Assembly: GCF_003255815.1 (NCBI RefSeq)
Contig: NC_037668.1
Span: 19,794,864-19,858,863 of the forward strand
From: Theropithecus gelada
Taxonomy: Eukaryota; Chordata; Mammalia; Primates; Cercopithecidae
Length of the DNA stretch: 64,000 bases
Direction: 5' to 3'
A program made the translations under genes and the position numbers. The notes under the pieces were generated by a model that worked only from the letters and a program-made list of their open reading frames with translations, was not told where the DNA came from and did no database searches. This document shows positions 9,701 through 22,866 of the stretch, piece after piece (the first letter of the stretch is position 1; every line of letters begins with the position of its first letter).

Positions 9701-12700
9701 GGCAGGAGGATCACTTGAGCCCAGGAGTTCGAGGCTGCAGTGAGCCATGACAGCAACACAGCACTCCAGCCTGTCTCAAAAAGAAAAAAAAAGAAAAAGA
9801 AAAGTATAAAATACTGTAACAGACAAAAATGCATGCTTGATAAATGTTATTGATCCTAAGAGTCATTTTTTTTTTTCCTTGAGACGGAGTCTTGCTCTGT
9901 CGCCCAGGCTTGAGTACAGTGGCGCGATCTTGGCTTACCGCAACTTCCGCCTCCCGGGTTCAAGCAATTCTCCTGCCTCAGCCTCCCGAGTAGCTGGGAT
10001 TACAGGCATGCACCACCAAGCCCAGCTAATTTTTGTATTTTTAGTAAAAATGGGGTTTCACCATGTTGGCCAGGCTGATCTCAAACTCCTGACCTTGTGA
10101 TCCACCCACCTTGGCCTCCCAAAGTGCTGGGATTACAGTTGTTGCCTTTTTGCTCTTACACACCCTGCTGTGGGGAATAACTTTGCATATGCCTCTTGTT
10201 GTGTGAGTGCAAGTACTCCTGCAGGATATATTCCCCGAAGGGGAATTGATGGGCAAAGGCCATGAGATTTGTCATTTTGAGAGAATAGAAGTTGCACCAA
10301 TTTATGCTTCCAGCAGCATCGGGAGAATACCTGTGTCCCTACGCCCTTGCCAAAAGTGTGCTGTTAACCTGGTATCTATACAGACAATGGCTTCTGTGTG
10401 GAATTAATTTGCATTTATCTTATCTGAAAAAGATTGTATGGGTTTTTTAATGTATAACTGACATTTGCATAATCTGCTATGAGCTGCCTGTTCATATTCA
10501 ATGCTAATTTTATTTTGATTGGGTCATTGATCTTACTGTTTACAGGAGCTCTTAACATATTAACATGTCATACGGGAGTTGCATATTTTTCCAATTTGTC
10601 TTTGACTTTTTTTTTGGTGATGGGGGTGGTTTTTGCCATGAAATTTCTCTCTCTCTCTCTCTCAGGGTCTCACTGTGTCACCCAGACTGGAGTGCAGTGG
10701 CATGCTCATGGCTCACTGCAGCCTCAATTTCCTGGGACTCAAGCGATCCTCCTGCCTCAGCCTTCCGAGTAGCTGGGACTACAGGCGCACACCACCACAT
10801 TTGACTAGTCTTTGTATTTTTTGTAGAGACGGAATTTTGCCATGTTGCTCAGACTGGTCTCAAACTCTGGGTTCAAGCAATCCTTCCTCCTTGGCCTCCC
10901 AAAGTGCTGGGATTACAGGTGTGAGCCACTGTGCCTGGCTGTAGACTTTTTTTTCCAACTGTAATTGAATTTACCAGTCTTTTTTATAGTTTCTGGGTTT
11001 TGTCTCATACTTAATAACATCCTTCCCATTCCAATATTTTATTTTACTTATTTTTTTAGAGAAGGTCAATCCACCTTTATTGGAGGAAACCTTGCACTGT
11101 AACTGTTTTAAATAATGTGTGCCCTGCCCCACCCCGTGCCTGGTAGGCTCAGATGATCATCTTCAGCTGCCGGGCATACTCGGTGACCTGTTTGGCCAGT
11201 TCTGTGGAGGGAATGGTAATGTCTTCTGACTCCTGCTGCTGGCTGGCAAAACTACATTAGTTGTTGGGACCCAGGACCCACCCTCACTTCTTGGTGTAGT
11301 CGGTCGTCTTTTTGGGTGTGTTGAAGAAAAGGATCTGGTGGCCTCGGTGAAAGGGATTTTCTCATAGGCTTTCTCAATGCACCTGGCGAGCTCATCCCTG
11401 ATAGTGTTAAGCAGGATGTCGATGAAGGTGTAGCTCTCGGCGGGGATGTTACCCTTGGCCAGGAACACTTTGTTGTAGCTGCCCTCCATCAGGTATTGCT
11501 CCAGCGGCACAGGGTGTTTGATGTAGACATTGGTCTGGATGTCCTTGGCAGGCAGCCACTCCAACTCCATGTGGAACTCAGCCACCTGCTTCTGGGACAG
11601 CAGGAAGAGGAGGTTGAGGCCCAAGAGCTGGTGCATGTAGGCTGACTCGGGAAGCTGTTCCTTGTAATCAAAGTAGCAACATTTGGGCTGGGCCATGTGG
11701 CGCTTGAAGGAGGGGATGTCCTTGCATAGGATGCTCCACTGGCCCCGATCTCCAGTATGTCACGGGCTAGAATGAGCTGCTGTTTGCTCAGCTTGGTCCC
11801 TGTGGTTGGCAAGAATTTGAGCTCCAGAAGAACTAGCTTGAGGCGGCCCAGCCCTTCCCTGCACTTGCTAAGGTTGGGGCTTTTATGGTTCCACTCACCC
11901 TGGAGTTGCTTGTACTTGCCATCTGCAGCCTGCAGGACAGGGCCCTAGGTCGCCATGGGCCCGGAGCTCACAGCGCCGGCTGCACCGTTCACCTCCCCTC
12001 ATTCCAATATTTTAAAAGATTCTCCTTTTCTGGTATTGTTAAGAGTTTCAAAAGGTTAAATATTTGATCCATTTTTGAACTTATTAATATTATGGATGAG
12101 GTATAAAGTCTGACTCCGGCTTTTTCTTTCCAATTGTCACCTGACATCCCTTTACAGTTTATTGAATCCATGTTTCCCCCACCGATTTTCAAAGTTACAT
12201 TTTAAATCTACCAAATTCCTGTATACTTGGGTTTATACTGCCTCTTGGCATAGTGAGTAGTTAAAAGCACAGTCTGAGGCCCAGTTGTCTGGACTTGAAT
12301 CCGGGTCACCCCTACTTAGCTATATAACCTCAGTCTCTTCTTCTGTCAAATTGACTATTGAGAAGATCAAGATAGTTAATCCATGCAGCACACTTAGAAA
12401 CTGCCTGTATGTGTAGCAGGCACTTAGACTAAGTTATTATTTTTTTTAATGGGGTAAAATACACATAATATAAAATGTATCAGCCAGGTGCAGTGGCTCA
12501 CGCCTGTAATCCCAGCACTTTGGGAGGCCGAGGCAGGAGGATCATTTGAGGTCAGGAGTTTGAAACCAGCATGGCCAACATGGTGAAACCCCATCTCTAC
12601 TAAAAATACAAAAATTAGCCAGGCATGGTGGCAGGCACCTGTAATCCCAGCTACTCAGGAGGCTGAGGCATGAACATCACTTGAACCCGGGAGACAGAGG

Positions 12701-12764
12701 TTGCAGTGAGCTGGGATCGTGCCACTGCACTCCAGCCTGGGCGACAAGAGTGACACTCTGTCTC

Positions 12765-12839
<75 letters not shown>

Positions 12840-15800
12840 TAACCACTTTAAAGTATACAGATCAGGGCCGGGCGTGGTGGCTCAAGCCTGTAATCCCAGC
12901 ACTTTGGGAGGCCAAGACGGGCGGATCACGAGATCAGGAGATCGAGACCATCCTGGCTAACACGGTGAAACCCCGTCTCTACTAAAAAATACAAAAAAAC
13001 TAGCCCGGCGTGGTGGCGGGCGCCTGTAGTCCCAGCTACTCCGGAGGCTGAGGCAGGAGAATGGTGTAAACCCAGGAGGCGGAGCTTGCAGTGAGCTGAG
13101 ATCCGGCCACTGCACTCCAGCCTGGGTGACAGAGCCAGACTCCGTCTCAAAAAAAAAAAAAAAAAAGTATACAGATCAGTAGTGCAGACTGAACTATTTT
13201 TTATTTTTATTAGTTCCGAACTTTCTAGTCTCTTAATTTGGTCTCCCTATCCCCATGTGCCAGTATTGCACTGTTTTAATTATGTAGCTTTATTTTTTCC
13301 TTCTTACTTTTTTAGAGACAGGTCTCACATTTTTAGAGACAGGGTCTCACTGTGTTGCTGAGGCTGGAGTGCAGTGTCTCGATCACAGCTCACTGCAATC
13401 TTGAACTCCTGTACTCAAGCAGTCCTCTTCCCTTAGTTTTCTGAGCAGCCAGGACCACAGGTGTGTGACACCATGACTGGTTAATTTAAAAAAAAAAAAG
13501 TTTTTTTTTTAAATTTTGTGGAGATGGAGTCTTGCTATGTAGCCTGGGCTGGTCTTGAACTCCTCATCTCAAGAGATCCTCTCGTCTCAGCCTCCCAAAG
13601 TGTTGGGATTACAGGCATGAGCCACTACACCTGGCCAAGTAAACTTTAGAGATTACTTAGGGAACATTGACGTATTTATAATGCCGAGTCTTCCTATCTC
13701 TTGGTAGGCCTGATGGGGCTTATTTATGAGGGAGGAGGAGCTGGGGCAGGAGACCCCAACATTCAGGTCTCACTGAGGGGAGATGTACTCGTGACACTTC
13801 CATTCGGAATTGCTTCCTTGACGGTGATGTGGAGTGAGCTGGACCAGTGTGTGCATGCATGTGTGTACCCAAGCTCATGGCACATGGGGAGGGGAGGGGG
13901 TGGGGATGGCTCAGCAGTGATTGGAATGCAAGAGTGGGGACTTTGGGGCCTGTATGAAAAAGTGTTATGGCAGAGTGACACACCTACAGAAGAGTGTGGT
14001 CAGCATAGGTCTCACACTGGGTGAGTTTTCACAAACTGAACACACGCGTGGAACCACCACCCAGAGTAAGAACTGAACAGAAGCATCCTCAGGGGAGCCC
14101 TAAAGCCCCCTATGCACACCCCTCCAACCTCCCCTTACCCCTACCGGCTGCTCCATCCACACCTCCACATGACTTCTTAAATCTTCAGCTTTGCGGCCTC
14201 ATAGCTACAGGGATCAGGGAGGGGAAGCTGGGGAGTCTGTAGATATGGAATGCGGGTGCATACATCAGGTCCCTCCCTCTCCCTGCCCTCCAGAAGCACA
14301 TAAAAAAATCTGACTGAGGGCCAGCCTCCCTGTTACACTCTGAGACTGTGCTCAGAGCTAGAAGACAAGACCTTTTAGGCTGTACTTCTGGGAAGGCAGA
14401 GGGCTGCGTGTTAAGCCTGGACCGAGAGTCCCAGAGCCCAGCTCCAGTCCTGGCGACATCGTTCACTGCTGCGTGACTTCTGGGCCCTGGTTCTCCTCAT
14501 CCACCAAAATGAGTAGGTTGGCCTGAGTTGTCCTTAAGAGCCCTGAATAGCCTTAAAATAGCACTCCTCATCTCAGCACCCCACTCCCTGGCTGTAGCTT
14601 CTCACTGTCCCTTTTGGGACCAAAATCCTGTGTGTGTCCATCTGCAGGTACTAATGGCTTTCTTCTCAGGCCCTGCTGCGTCCTGCCTTTCATCTCTTTA
14701 TTTGTCTCTCTGCTCCTGGGGTTAGGTTGGGGCCAGGGAGTGGATTGTTTGCCCTCCTTAGATATCTTTCTTTTTTTCAGACAGGGTCGCCCAGGATGGA
14801 GTGCAGTGGTGTGATCTTGGCTCACTGCAAACTCCATCTCCAGGGTTCAAGTGATTCTCCTACCCCAGCCTCCCGAGTAGCTGGGATTACAGGCATGCAC
14901 CACCATGCCTAGCTAATTTTTTTTGTTTTGTTTTTTGTTTTTGAGATGGAGTTTCACTCTTGTTGCCCAGGCTGGAGTGCAGTGGCATAATCTCAGCTCA
15001 CAGCAACCTTCTGGTTTCAAGCGACTCTCCTGCCTCAGCCTCCCGAATAGCTGGGATTATAGGCACCTGCCACCACACACGGCTAACTTTTGTATTTTTA
15101 GTAGAGACAGGGTTTCACCATGTTGGCCAGGCTGGTCTCAAACTCCTGACCTTGTGATCTACCCACCTCGGTCTCCCAAAGTGCTGGGATTACAGGCGTG
15201 AGCCACTGCACCCAGCCTAGTTTTTTTATTTTTTGGTATAGATGGAGTTTCACTGTGTTGGCCAGGCTGGTCTCGAACTCCTGATCTCAGGTGATCCGCC
15301 TGCCTCAGCCTCCCAAAGTGCTGGGATTACAGGCGTGAGCTGCAGCACACGGCCTTAGATATCTTTTCCTCTAATTAGTTTATAATCTCTGAGAGTTGAC
15401 CCAGGCTGGACCTTCTTGGACTGGAGTCAGGTGGTTATCTCTGATGCTGCCAGGGGAGGATTAAATGTTTTATCTCCTGAGTTGGTCACATGCGCACGCG
15501 GGTCTCTGAGTCAGCATTGAGCATTACCTGTTTATGGGTCCAAAAGAACCTCCCTCCCAGACCCTCTCTCTAGCAGTATACGGTCCATGGTGTGGATGGG
15601 AGGAAGGCAAGGCCAAGGTAAATACTGACTCCGCCAAATACAAGACAAATACAAGCAGGTACAAGAAGTACAAATACATATGTGGGGGAGGGAGCAAAGG
15701 CCTGCCAGCCAGAGCTAGTCATCTGAGAAGAGGGGGTTGTGGACAGGTGGGGCTGGGAGCTGAGTCAGAGAAGGCCCCTGGGCCTCTGATTAGAGCCTGG

Positions 15801-18800
15801 GAGCCTTGACTTGCCGTAGCCTGCGGCCTTGCCTCTTCCTGGACAGTGGCCGAGGGTGCCCTCTGAAATGCTAAGGAGAAATGAATGGGCCCAGACGATG
15901 GGGTGACCTGGGGAGGACGCGAGATTTGGAGTCCAAGGGGAGGCAGTTTTATGGTCTAACTCATCCTATACACGCTGCGGCTGTGGGGAAGGGAAAGAAA
16001 GGCCAAGGGCATGACTCCTGGCTCCTGAGAGTCCCCCGGTATCCCATTAGGTTGGTAGCTGCAGTGATGGCGCTGACCCCCCACTTATGCACACCCCTCA
16101 AGCCTCAGCATTCCCTTCCCTGGGCTCTGAAGGGTAGAAAGATCTGAGAAGAGCGGGGAAGAGGAGAGGAAATTGGGAGAGGGGGAGAGAGAGGCTGGTG
16201 GGGAGCCCAGAGAAGGGAGCTGGGGGTGGAGTATGGAGAGCTACCTGGGCCAAGGAGGGAGGGGCTTTGGCCAGGCTCACTTGGGTCCAGCATGGATTCC
16301 CTCACACGTGAGCTGTGTGAATTTGGGCAAGTTCCCTAACTTCTCTGATCTCTTGTCGCCTCAACAATGAAATGGGGACAAGACTTCCTCCCTGGAAGAC
16401 TTTTGGTGAGGAGTAGTGTGCTCGTAGGGAAAGCCCAGGGCTCAGGGTAAGTGTCCCAACTGCTAATGATTGTTACAGTTATCATCACATCAAAGCCAGG
16501 AGCCAGTCTCGGTCCAAAGATGGAGAATGCAAGAACAGGCGACCAAGAGCCCTGGGACTTGTCCTAGCCCTCGTGGGAGCAGATTCTACATTTGTTTCCA
16601 TTTGGACACAAGGTACCCACAGGCTTCTCCTGGAGGCTTCTCAGCACCCACCTACTTTTAGATCAAGACCATTATTGCTGGCAGGGGACCTTTGGTTTCT
16701 CTGTGGCCCCTTCTGAAATCCTATGCCTTTGCAACCCCAGAAGCTGGGTCAGGCTGGGGGGCCTCCTGTGCTGCCAGCTGGCCTGGGCAGCGGGGACCTA
16801 CGTCCCTACTCAGAAACCGGGGTGGTGGGATGGGATTAGCAGGCACGAGCCAAGTCTATGTCCTCGGTGGCAGGCCAGGCAGCTGGTTCACCGCTTACAT
16901 AAACGGGGCCAGGAAGCTGAACTTGTTTTTGCTGGCAAGAGCCGCGGCAAGCTGCAAGAGAGTTGAGAAATATGTGTCTCCGTGTGCGTGTTTTTCTCTG
17001 GTTATTGACATTTGCAAGTTTACTTGAAAAGGGGGAAAAAGTAGAAAAACAACAAAGCTGTTTGGGTTCCTTGCACCCAAACTTACATCCCAACTAGGGA
17101 GGAACCCCACTTTCCCAGAGCTGTGCTGCAGGGTCCCCAGGCCAAGGAGTGTCTGGGCTATGGTGGGGGTCCCAGTACCCCTGGGAGGGAGATTCCTAGG
17201 CCACTGGGACAGGGAGATACGGGCTTGCTTGCTGGGAGTTACTAGGACTTAAACTCTCTTTCCCTTGAGGAATAGGAGGCAAGGGAGGTTGTGGGAATTT
17301 TCCCTCCTGTAGAGCTCTCCAGGGAGAAAGAAGCATTTTTCTGAGGGCACTGGGACGATCTGGTCATCATCCTTCTCCCAAAGCCATCAACTACTAAAAT
17401 AATAAATCCATAGATTAATTATGTGTTTTCAAGCTGAGTATTGTCTGCTTCTTGCCCTCTGAGAGCTAATGATTGGGCGCTATGGGATGCTAGACCACAG
17501 GAGTGGGGGCCCGTGGGGGTCCTACAGGTCACAGTCTGAACCCTCATTTCACAGAGAAGGCCAGTGGGCTCTGCCAGGGGCAGTGACGTGCCCGTGGCTG
17601 CCTGTGAGTCATCACAAGACCAGGAATAGAACTCAGGTTGCCTGACAGCACAGAGCTGTTTCCTCTACACCAAGGGGCCTCCTGCTTGTGCAGATGTACT
17701 TTATTTTATTTATTTATTTATTTATTTTTGAGAAGGAGTCTTGCCCAGGCTGGAGTGCAGTGGTGCAATCTCGGCTCACTGCAGCCTTTGGCTCACTGCA
17801 ACCTCTGCTTCCCGGGTTCAAGCGATTCTCCTGCCTCAGCCTCCTGAGTAGCTGGGATTACAGGCACGCACCACCGTACCTGGCTAATTTTTGTATTTTT
17901 AATAGAGATGGGGTTTCACTATATTGGCCAGGCTGGTCTCGAACTCCTGACCTCAAGTGATCCACCCACCTCGGCCTCCCAAAATGCTGAGATTACAGGC
18001 GTTAGCCACCGCATCCTGCTGAGATGTACTTTATGTTAAAGAACAAATCAAGGCAGACTGTATGTTTGTGTCAGCCCAACCCCACACAATTAATAGTCAG
18101 TGATTAAACTGACCAGACCAGACCAGACACCAAGTGCCATTGACTGTTCAGGAGGAGCTTGGGGGTTTGTTTTCGGGAGGCAATACTGCCTCCTTTTGTG
18201 ATCTTAGTCCCAGGTGAGGTGCTTCCTTGTCCTCTCTGCAGAATCCCATTCCTTTTTAGCCTGGGCTGAAGGTGCTCCCTCCCCGTATGTGACCCTGGCC
18301 TTGCCGCAGTCCTTGGGTGCCCCTTCCTCCATCCTGCCTCTGTACTGCTTCATGGTGCACAGGAGCCAAGGAGGGGCAGGGGACAGTCGGTTTTTTCTCA
18401 GGGAGATTGGAAGAGAACAGAAACAAGAAGCAAGGGAATGCTCCTGTCCTGGAGGCTGGTGGGGCAGTGGAGAGAAGTGGGGAAGCCATTGAGCCTGCAC
18501 ATAATTTTGACAGGCTTGGCTCATGCCTGCCAATCCCATCCCACTGCCTGGGTTTCTGAGCAGGGACATGGGTCCCCGCTGTCCAGGCTAGCTGGCAGCA
18601 CAGGACAGCCTCCAACCTAACCCAGGCTCTTGGGTTGCAAAGGCATAGCATTTCAGAAGGGGCCACAGAGGAACCGAAGGTGCCCCGGCCTGTGGAGTCA
18701 GGCCTGATCTCCTTGAGGGTGCTAACACCCTCCATGTTCCCCTGCAGGTCCTCCTTCCCTCCTTACTGCGTTTCAGATACTCCAGACACCAGCCCTCCCC

Positions 18801-21800
18801 AGAACTCTCATGGTTTTTTTTTTTTTTTTTTTGACACAGTCTTACTCTGTGTCCTAGCTGGAGTGCAGTGGCACAATCACAGCTCACTTCAGCCTTGACC
18901 TCCCAGGCTCAAGTGATCCTTCTGCTGCAACCTCCCAGATAGCTGGGACCACAGACATGTGTCACCATGCCCAGCTAATTTTAGAGTTTTTTGGTAGAGA
19001 TGGAGTTTTGCCATGTTACCCAGGCTGGTCTCAACCTCCTGGGCGCAAATGATCCTCCCATCTCAGCCTCCCAAAGTGTTGGGATGACAAGTGTGAGCCA
19101 CGGTGCCTGGTGACTCTCAATTCTTTTATTATTATTATTATTACTATTTTGGAGATGGAGTTTTGCTTTTGTGGCCCAGGCTGGAGTGCAATGGCACGAT
19201 CTCAGCTCACTGCAATCTCTGCCTCCTGGGCTCAAGCAATTCTCCTTCCTCAGCCTCCCGAGTAGCTGGGATTACAGGCGTGTGCCATCACTCCCGTCTA
19301 ATTTTGTATTTTTCGTATGGGGTTTCTCCATGTTGGTCAGGCTGGTCTGGAACTCCCGACCTCAGGTGATCTGCCCACCTTGGCCTCGCACAGTGCTGGG
19401 ATTACGCCCGGTGACTCTCAGTTCTTAATGCCTTGCATATGCTGTTCTCTCTTTATGGAATATAACTCCCGGTGGCTCGACTTATCAAACCCCCATCCAT
19501 TTATCAAGGCCTTGATCGATCAAATCTCTCTTCCCCCTTTAGAATAATTGATCCCTCTTCTTAGTTCCCTCAGTATGTTGGAGACATTTATATCAGGTTG
19601 GCCTGTATTATAGATAGTTTTAAGTTCTAGGGCTTTGTGGAGTTTAAAGAAGATTACGATATAGAAAAGACGGGAAGGAGTGCCAGTGCATCGTAGATAC
19701 TCAGTAACTTCAATATGGAGTTTTTTTTTCCTGGATTAGGAACTTCTGAACTTGCACATCATGGGTGCACAAAAATTATTGAATTCTTGAAGAAGGGACA
19801 GGCATAGGCTTGTAATCCTGGCTCTAAATGCTAGCAATTGCTCACGGACAAATGCTCTGTTGATTGTGTGCTCTTTGCTAAATTTCAGAGTGTGCACCAG
19901 CCACGCCTTCGCCCCCGCCTGCCCGCCGTCTCCTAGGGCCTGCTATGCAAGGCCTGTGTGTCAGGCCAGCGGGGAGCATGAAAACGACTGGGCATATCTC
20001 CCAGGAGCAGGAAGGACTGCTCTCAGGAGCCCCTCCTCACCTGGTTCCCCATCGTGTGTCTTCCTTTTGGCCCTTCTCTTTGGTGGGGCCTACTTAGGGA
20101 GGGCCCCAGCAGATTCCCAGAAAAACAGGGACAGATGGGAGGAATCAAGGCTGAGCCCAGGGATGGTGTCTTGTGTCCACTAGGGAATCAGGCCTACAGG
20201 GGAAGGCTGGGCTATGCGTGCAGAATTCAGTAACAGTGACAGTGAGAGAACTCAGCAGTGCAAGGGCAAAGTGGCACTGTCTGGCCTGAAGGTGCTCAGA
20301 AGCTGCTTGTATTGAAAAACCCACCCTCATCCCCCGATATCCCTCAGTGCCCACTGTGCTCTGCCGTACCCTCTCCCTCCTTCCTAGAAATCCTAACTCA
20401 GACTGACCCAGGCCATCTAGCCTGTTTAATTTTTTTTATATATATATGTATATATATAAAAAATAAGAGCAATATAGGCAACTTATAGAAAATTCAAACA
20501 CTACAGAAAGACGCAGGGAAGAGAAAGAAATCACTTCCAGCACCATCATTTGGAGAGGAGGGCAGAGGTAGCAAGAGGACACTTCTGTGAATGTTACTTG
20601 TTCTGAGAGTCACACATGAGGCTTCCCCACTGCCACCCGGCTGTCACGGGTACTGAGTCAGAGATTTGGGTCAGGAGGCAGAGGGCTGAGTGGGTTTGAG
20701 GGGAGGGGTGGTGCTGCCCACTCTGACTTTAGCAAGTATATTTTCTTATGGTCTTTATGAGTATTTCTTTGATCATTCTGCATACAGTGCTTTTAAAAGC
20801 GTAGTTAACACAGTGTTGTTCGCAGGTTCTAGAGGAAATAGATTGTGAAGGAGGGCTGTGACAGGCAGTACTTGCCAATGGGTGGTTTATAATTAATCAT
20901 TCCCTATTTTAAAAAATAGTGACTCAGTTTTAAAGATTCAGAAAACCATTACTCAAGTTCCTTGGCAGAGGAAGTGGCCATTATGCTGCTCCCTGCAGCT
21001 CTGCTTTTGTGGAAGAGGAAAAAAAATAGTATTTTTATTTGGTATTTCTCTGAGCTGCTCAGATACTTTGGCCATTGTTAGTGAGTGCAGGAGCAGAACA
21101 GCCCCTGCTATTGTTCAGGCTGGCCGCTGAACATGGCAAGAGCTTCCCGCTGAACTGGGGTAGGGGAAATGACCAGAAAGACGTATTTACTGGATTTGGC
21201 AAAGGCAGAAGCAGAAAAGAGAGCTTCCTCTGGCTCCAGGAGTCTATTTCCTTGCCTCAGCGGGCTCCTCTGCCCTCCAGCCTGGGCCTGCCCATCGCAC
21301 AACACGAGAGGGCACCACTTAGACCCCCTCTCCGCAAACCGTGCTCCTGGGAGTTTTTGGTGCCGAGACCCTCCCTGTGGGTACCCCTAACGTGCCCTAT
21401 AGTCAACAAACATGCATTAAGCACCTACTGAGTTCTCTGATGAGTGATGACCAGGAGCTTCCAGTGTTGTCACCATGGTCAGGGAAGGGACCTTTTTATA
21501 GTTGAGGACTGTGCCGTGTGAAAAGTGCCAGTGATTGGATGAGCCGTGGTGGTCCTTGACCCCTGCCTTCGACCTTCATGCATCCTGCACTTGTGTCTGT
21601 TGCATGCTGGTGCTCCTAGACTGCCCTGTGAATTCTGATTTCTGCTAATCAGCTGAGGAAGGGATATTGCAAGCATTGCACTGGGAGCAGTTCTCTTTGG
21701 GCACTGTTTCCATCTTTGTTCCTGCAAGTTTGTCATTTGTGCAGGAACTTGAAGTCCGTGTTAGGCTTTATCTTGACAGCTGCTTTATCAAGTGGAAAAT

Positions 21801-22815
21801 GGAAAAGCGGAAATATTGGTGCATCGATTAGAAGTGTCGTTGCATCTTCCATACGTAACCACATTCAGGCACTGATGGACTTCAAGATGTGGACTGGATG
21901 GGTAAACTGCTGCCTCCATCAGGTGCCCACTGGAGTTCAATGCACTGGACCATGTGTTCAGTTGTGAAGGAAAAGGGCACATATCACACACACGCCAACA
22001 CCAGCAGTTTCACTCTTAGGGAAGTTCCTGGGCAAGTGCACTGAGTCATGAGAAAGTTAATAGCCGCCCTCTTTGATGTGGCAAAATACTGGGAATGACC
22101 CCAAACCTCCCTCAGTGAGAGAATGATAGGGTCACACAACAGAATACTACATAGCAGTGAAACTGAATTAACTATATATGTCAGTGAATCAGAGAAACAT
22201 ATCAATGAGGCCGGGCCAGGTGGTCATGCCTGTAATCCCAACATTTTGGAGGCCCAGGTGGGAGGATTGCTTGAGGCCAGGAGTTTGAGACCAGCCCTGG
22301 CAATATAGTGAAACTTCAGGTCTCAAAAAAAAAAAAAAAGAAAAGAAAAGAAAATAGCCAGGCATGGTAGCATGTACCTGTAGTCCCAGCTACTTGGGAA
22401 ACTGAGGTGGGAGGATCAGTTGAGCCCAGGAATTTGAAGTTGCAGTGAACTGTAATTATGCCACTGTACTTCAGCCTGAGTGACAGAGTGAGACCCTGTT
22501 CCAAGAAAAAGAAAAAAAAAAAAAAAAAAGGGGGCAGCCGGGCACGATGCCTCATCCCTGTAATCCCAGCACTTTGGGAAGCTAAGGCGGCAGGATGGCT
22601 TGAGGCCAGGAGTTAAAGACCAGCCTGGGCAATATATTGAGAACTTGTCTCTAGTAAAAATTAAAAAATTAGCCGGGCATGGTGGTATGCACCTATAGTC
22701 CTAGTTACTCAGGAGGCTAAGGTGGGAGGATTGCTTGAGCCCAGGAGTTTGAGGTTGCAAAAAGCTATGATTGTGCCACTGCACTCTAGCCTGGGCAGCA
22801 GACTGAGACTCTGTA

Positions 22816-22866
<51 letters not shown>

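Larger units (their letters stand above)
10137..13705 (-). mobile_element. Antisense L1M, in pieces
   Basis: Pieces at about 10137-10610, 10945-11026, 12015-12235, 13168-13302 and 13637-13705 follow the antisense order of the L1 ORF2/3' region. Several Alus and the PSMD8 retrocopy are inserted between them. A MIR at 12240-12440 and an L1 3'-end-like piece (12440-12480, 12839-12865) complicate the picture. Boundaries are approximate. Confidence 0.6.

Noticed and set aside
9651..9806. Possible 7SL or other functional small RNA gene
   Set aside because: Alu monomers descend from 7SL, but this copy has Alu-specific changes and a tail typical of FLAM-type fragments.
11163..11696. 177-codon minus-strand ORF resembling PSMD8
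   Set aside because: It is the longest open piece of the processed pseudogene; frameshifts on both sides and lack of introns show it is not a working gene.
22817..22864. Regularly spaced repeats resembling a CRISPR array
   Set aside because: It is a plain dinucleotide microsatellite with no spacers, in mammalian nuclear DNA.
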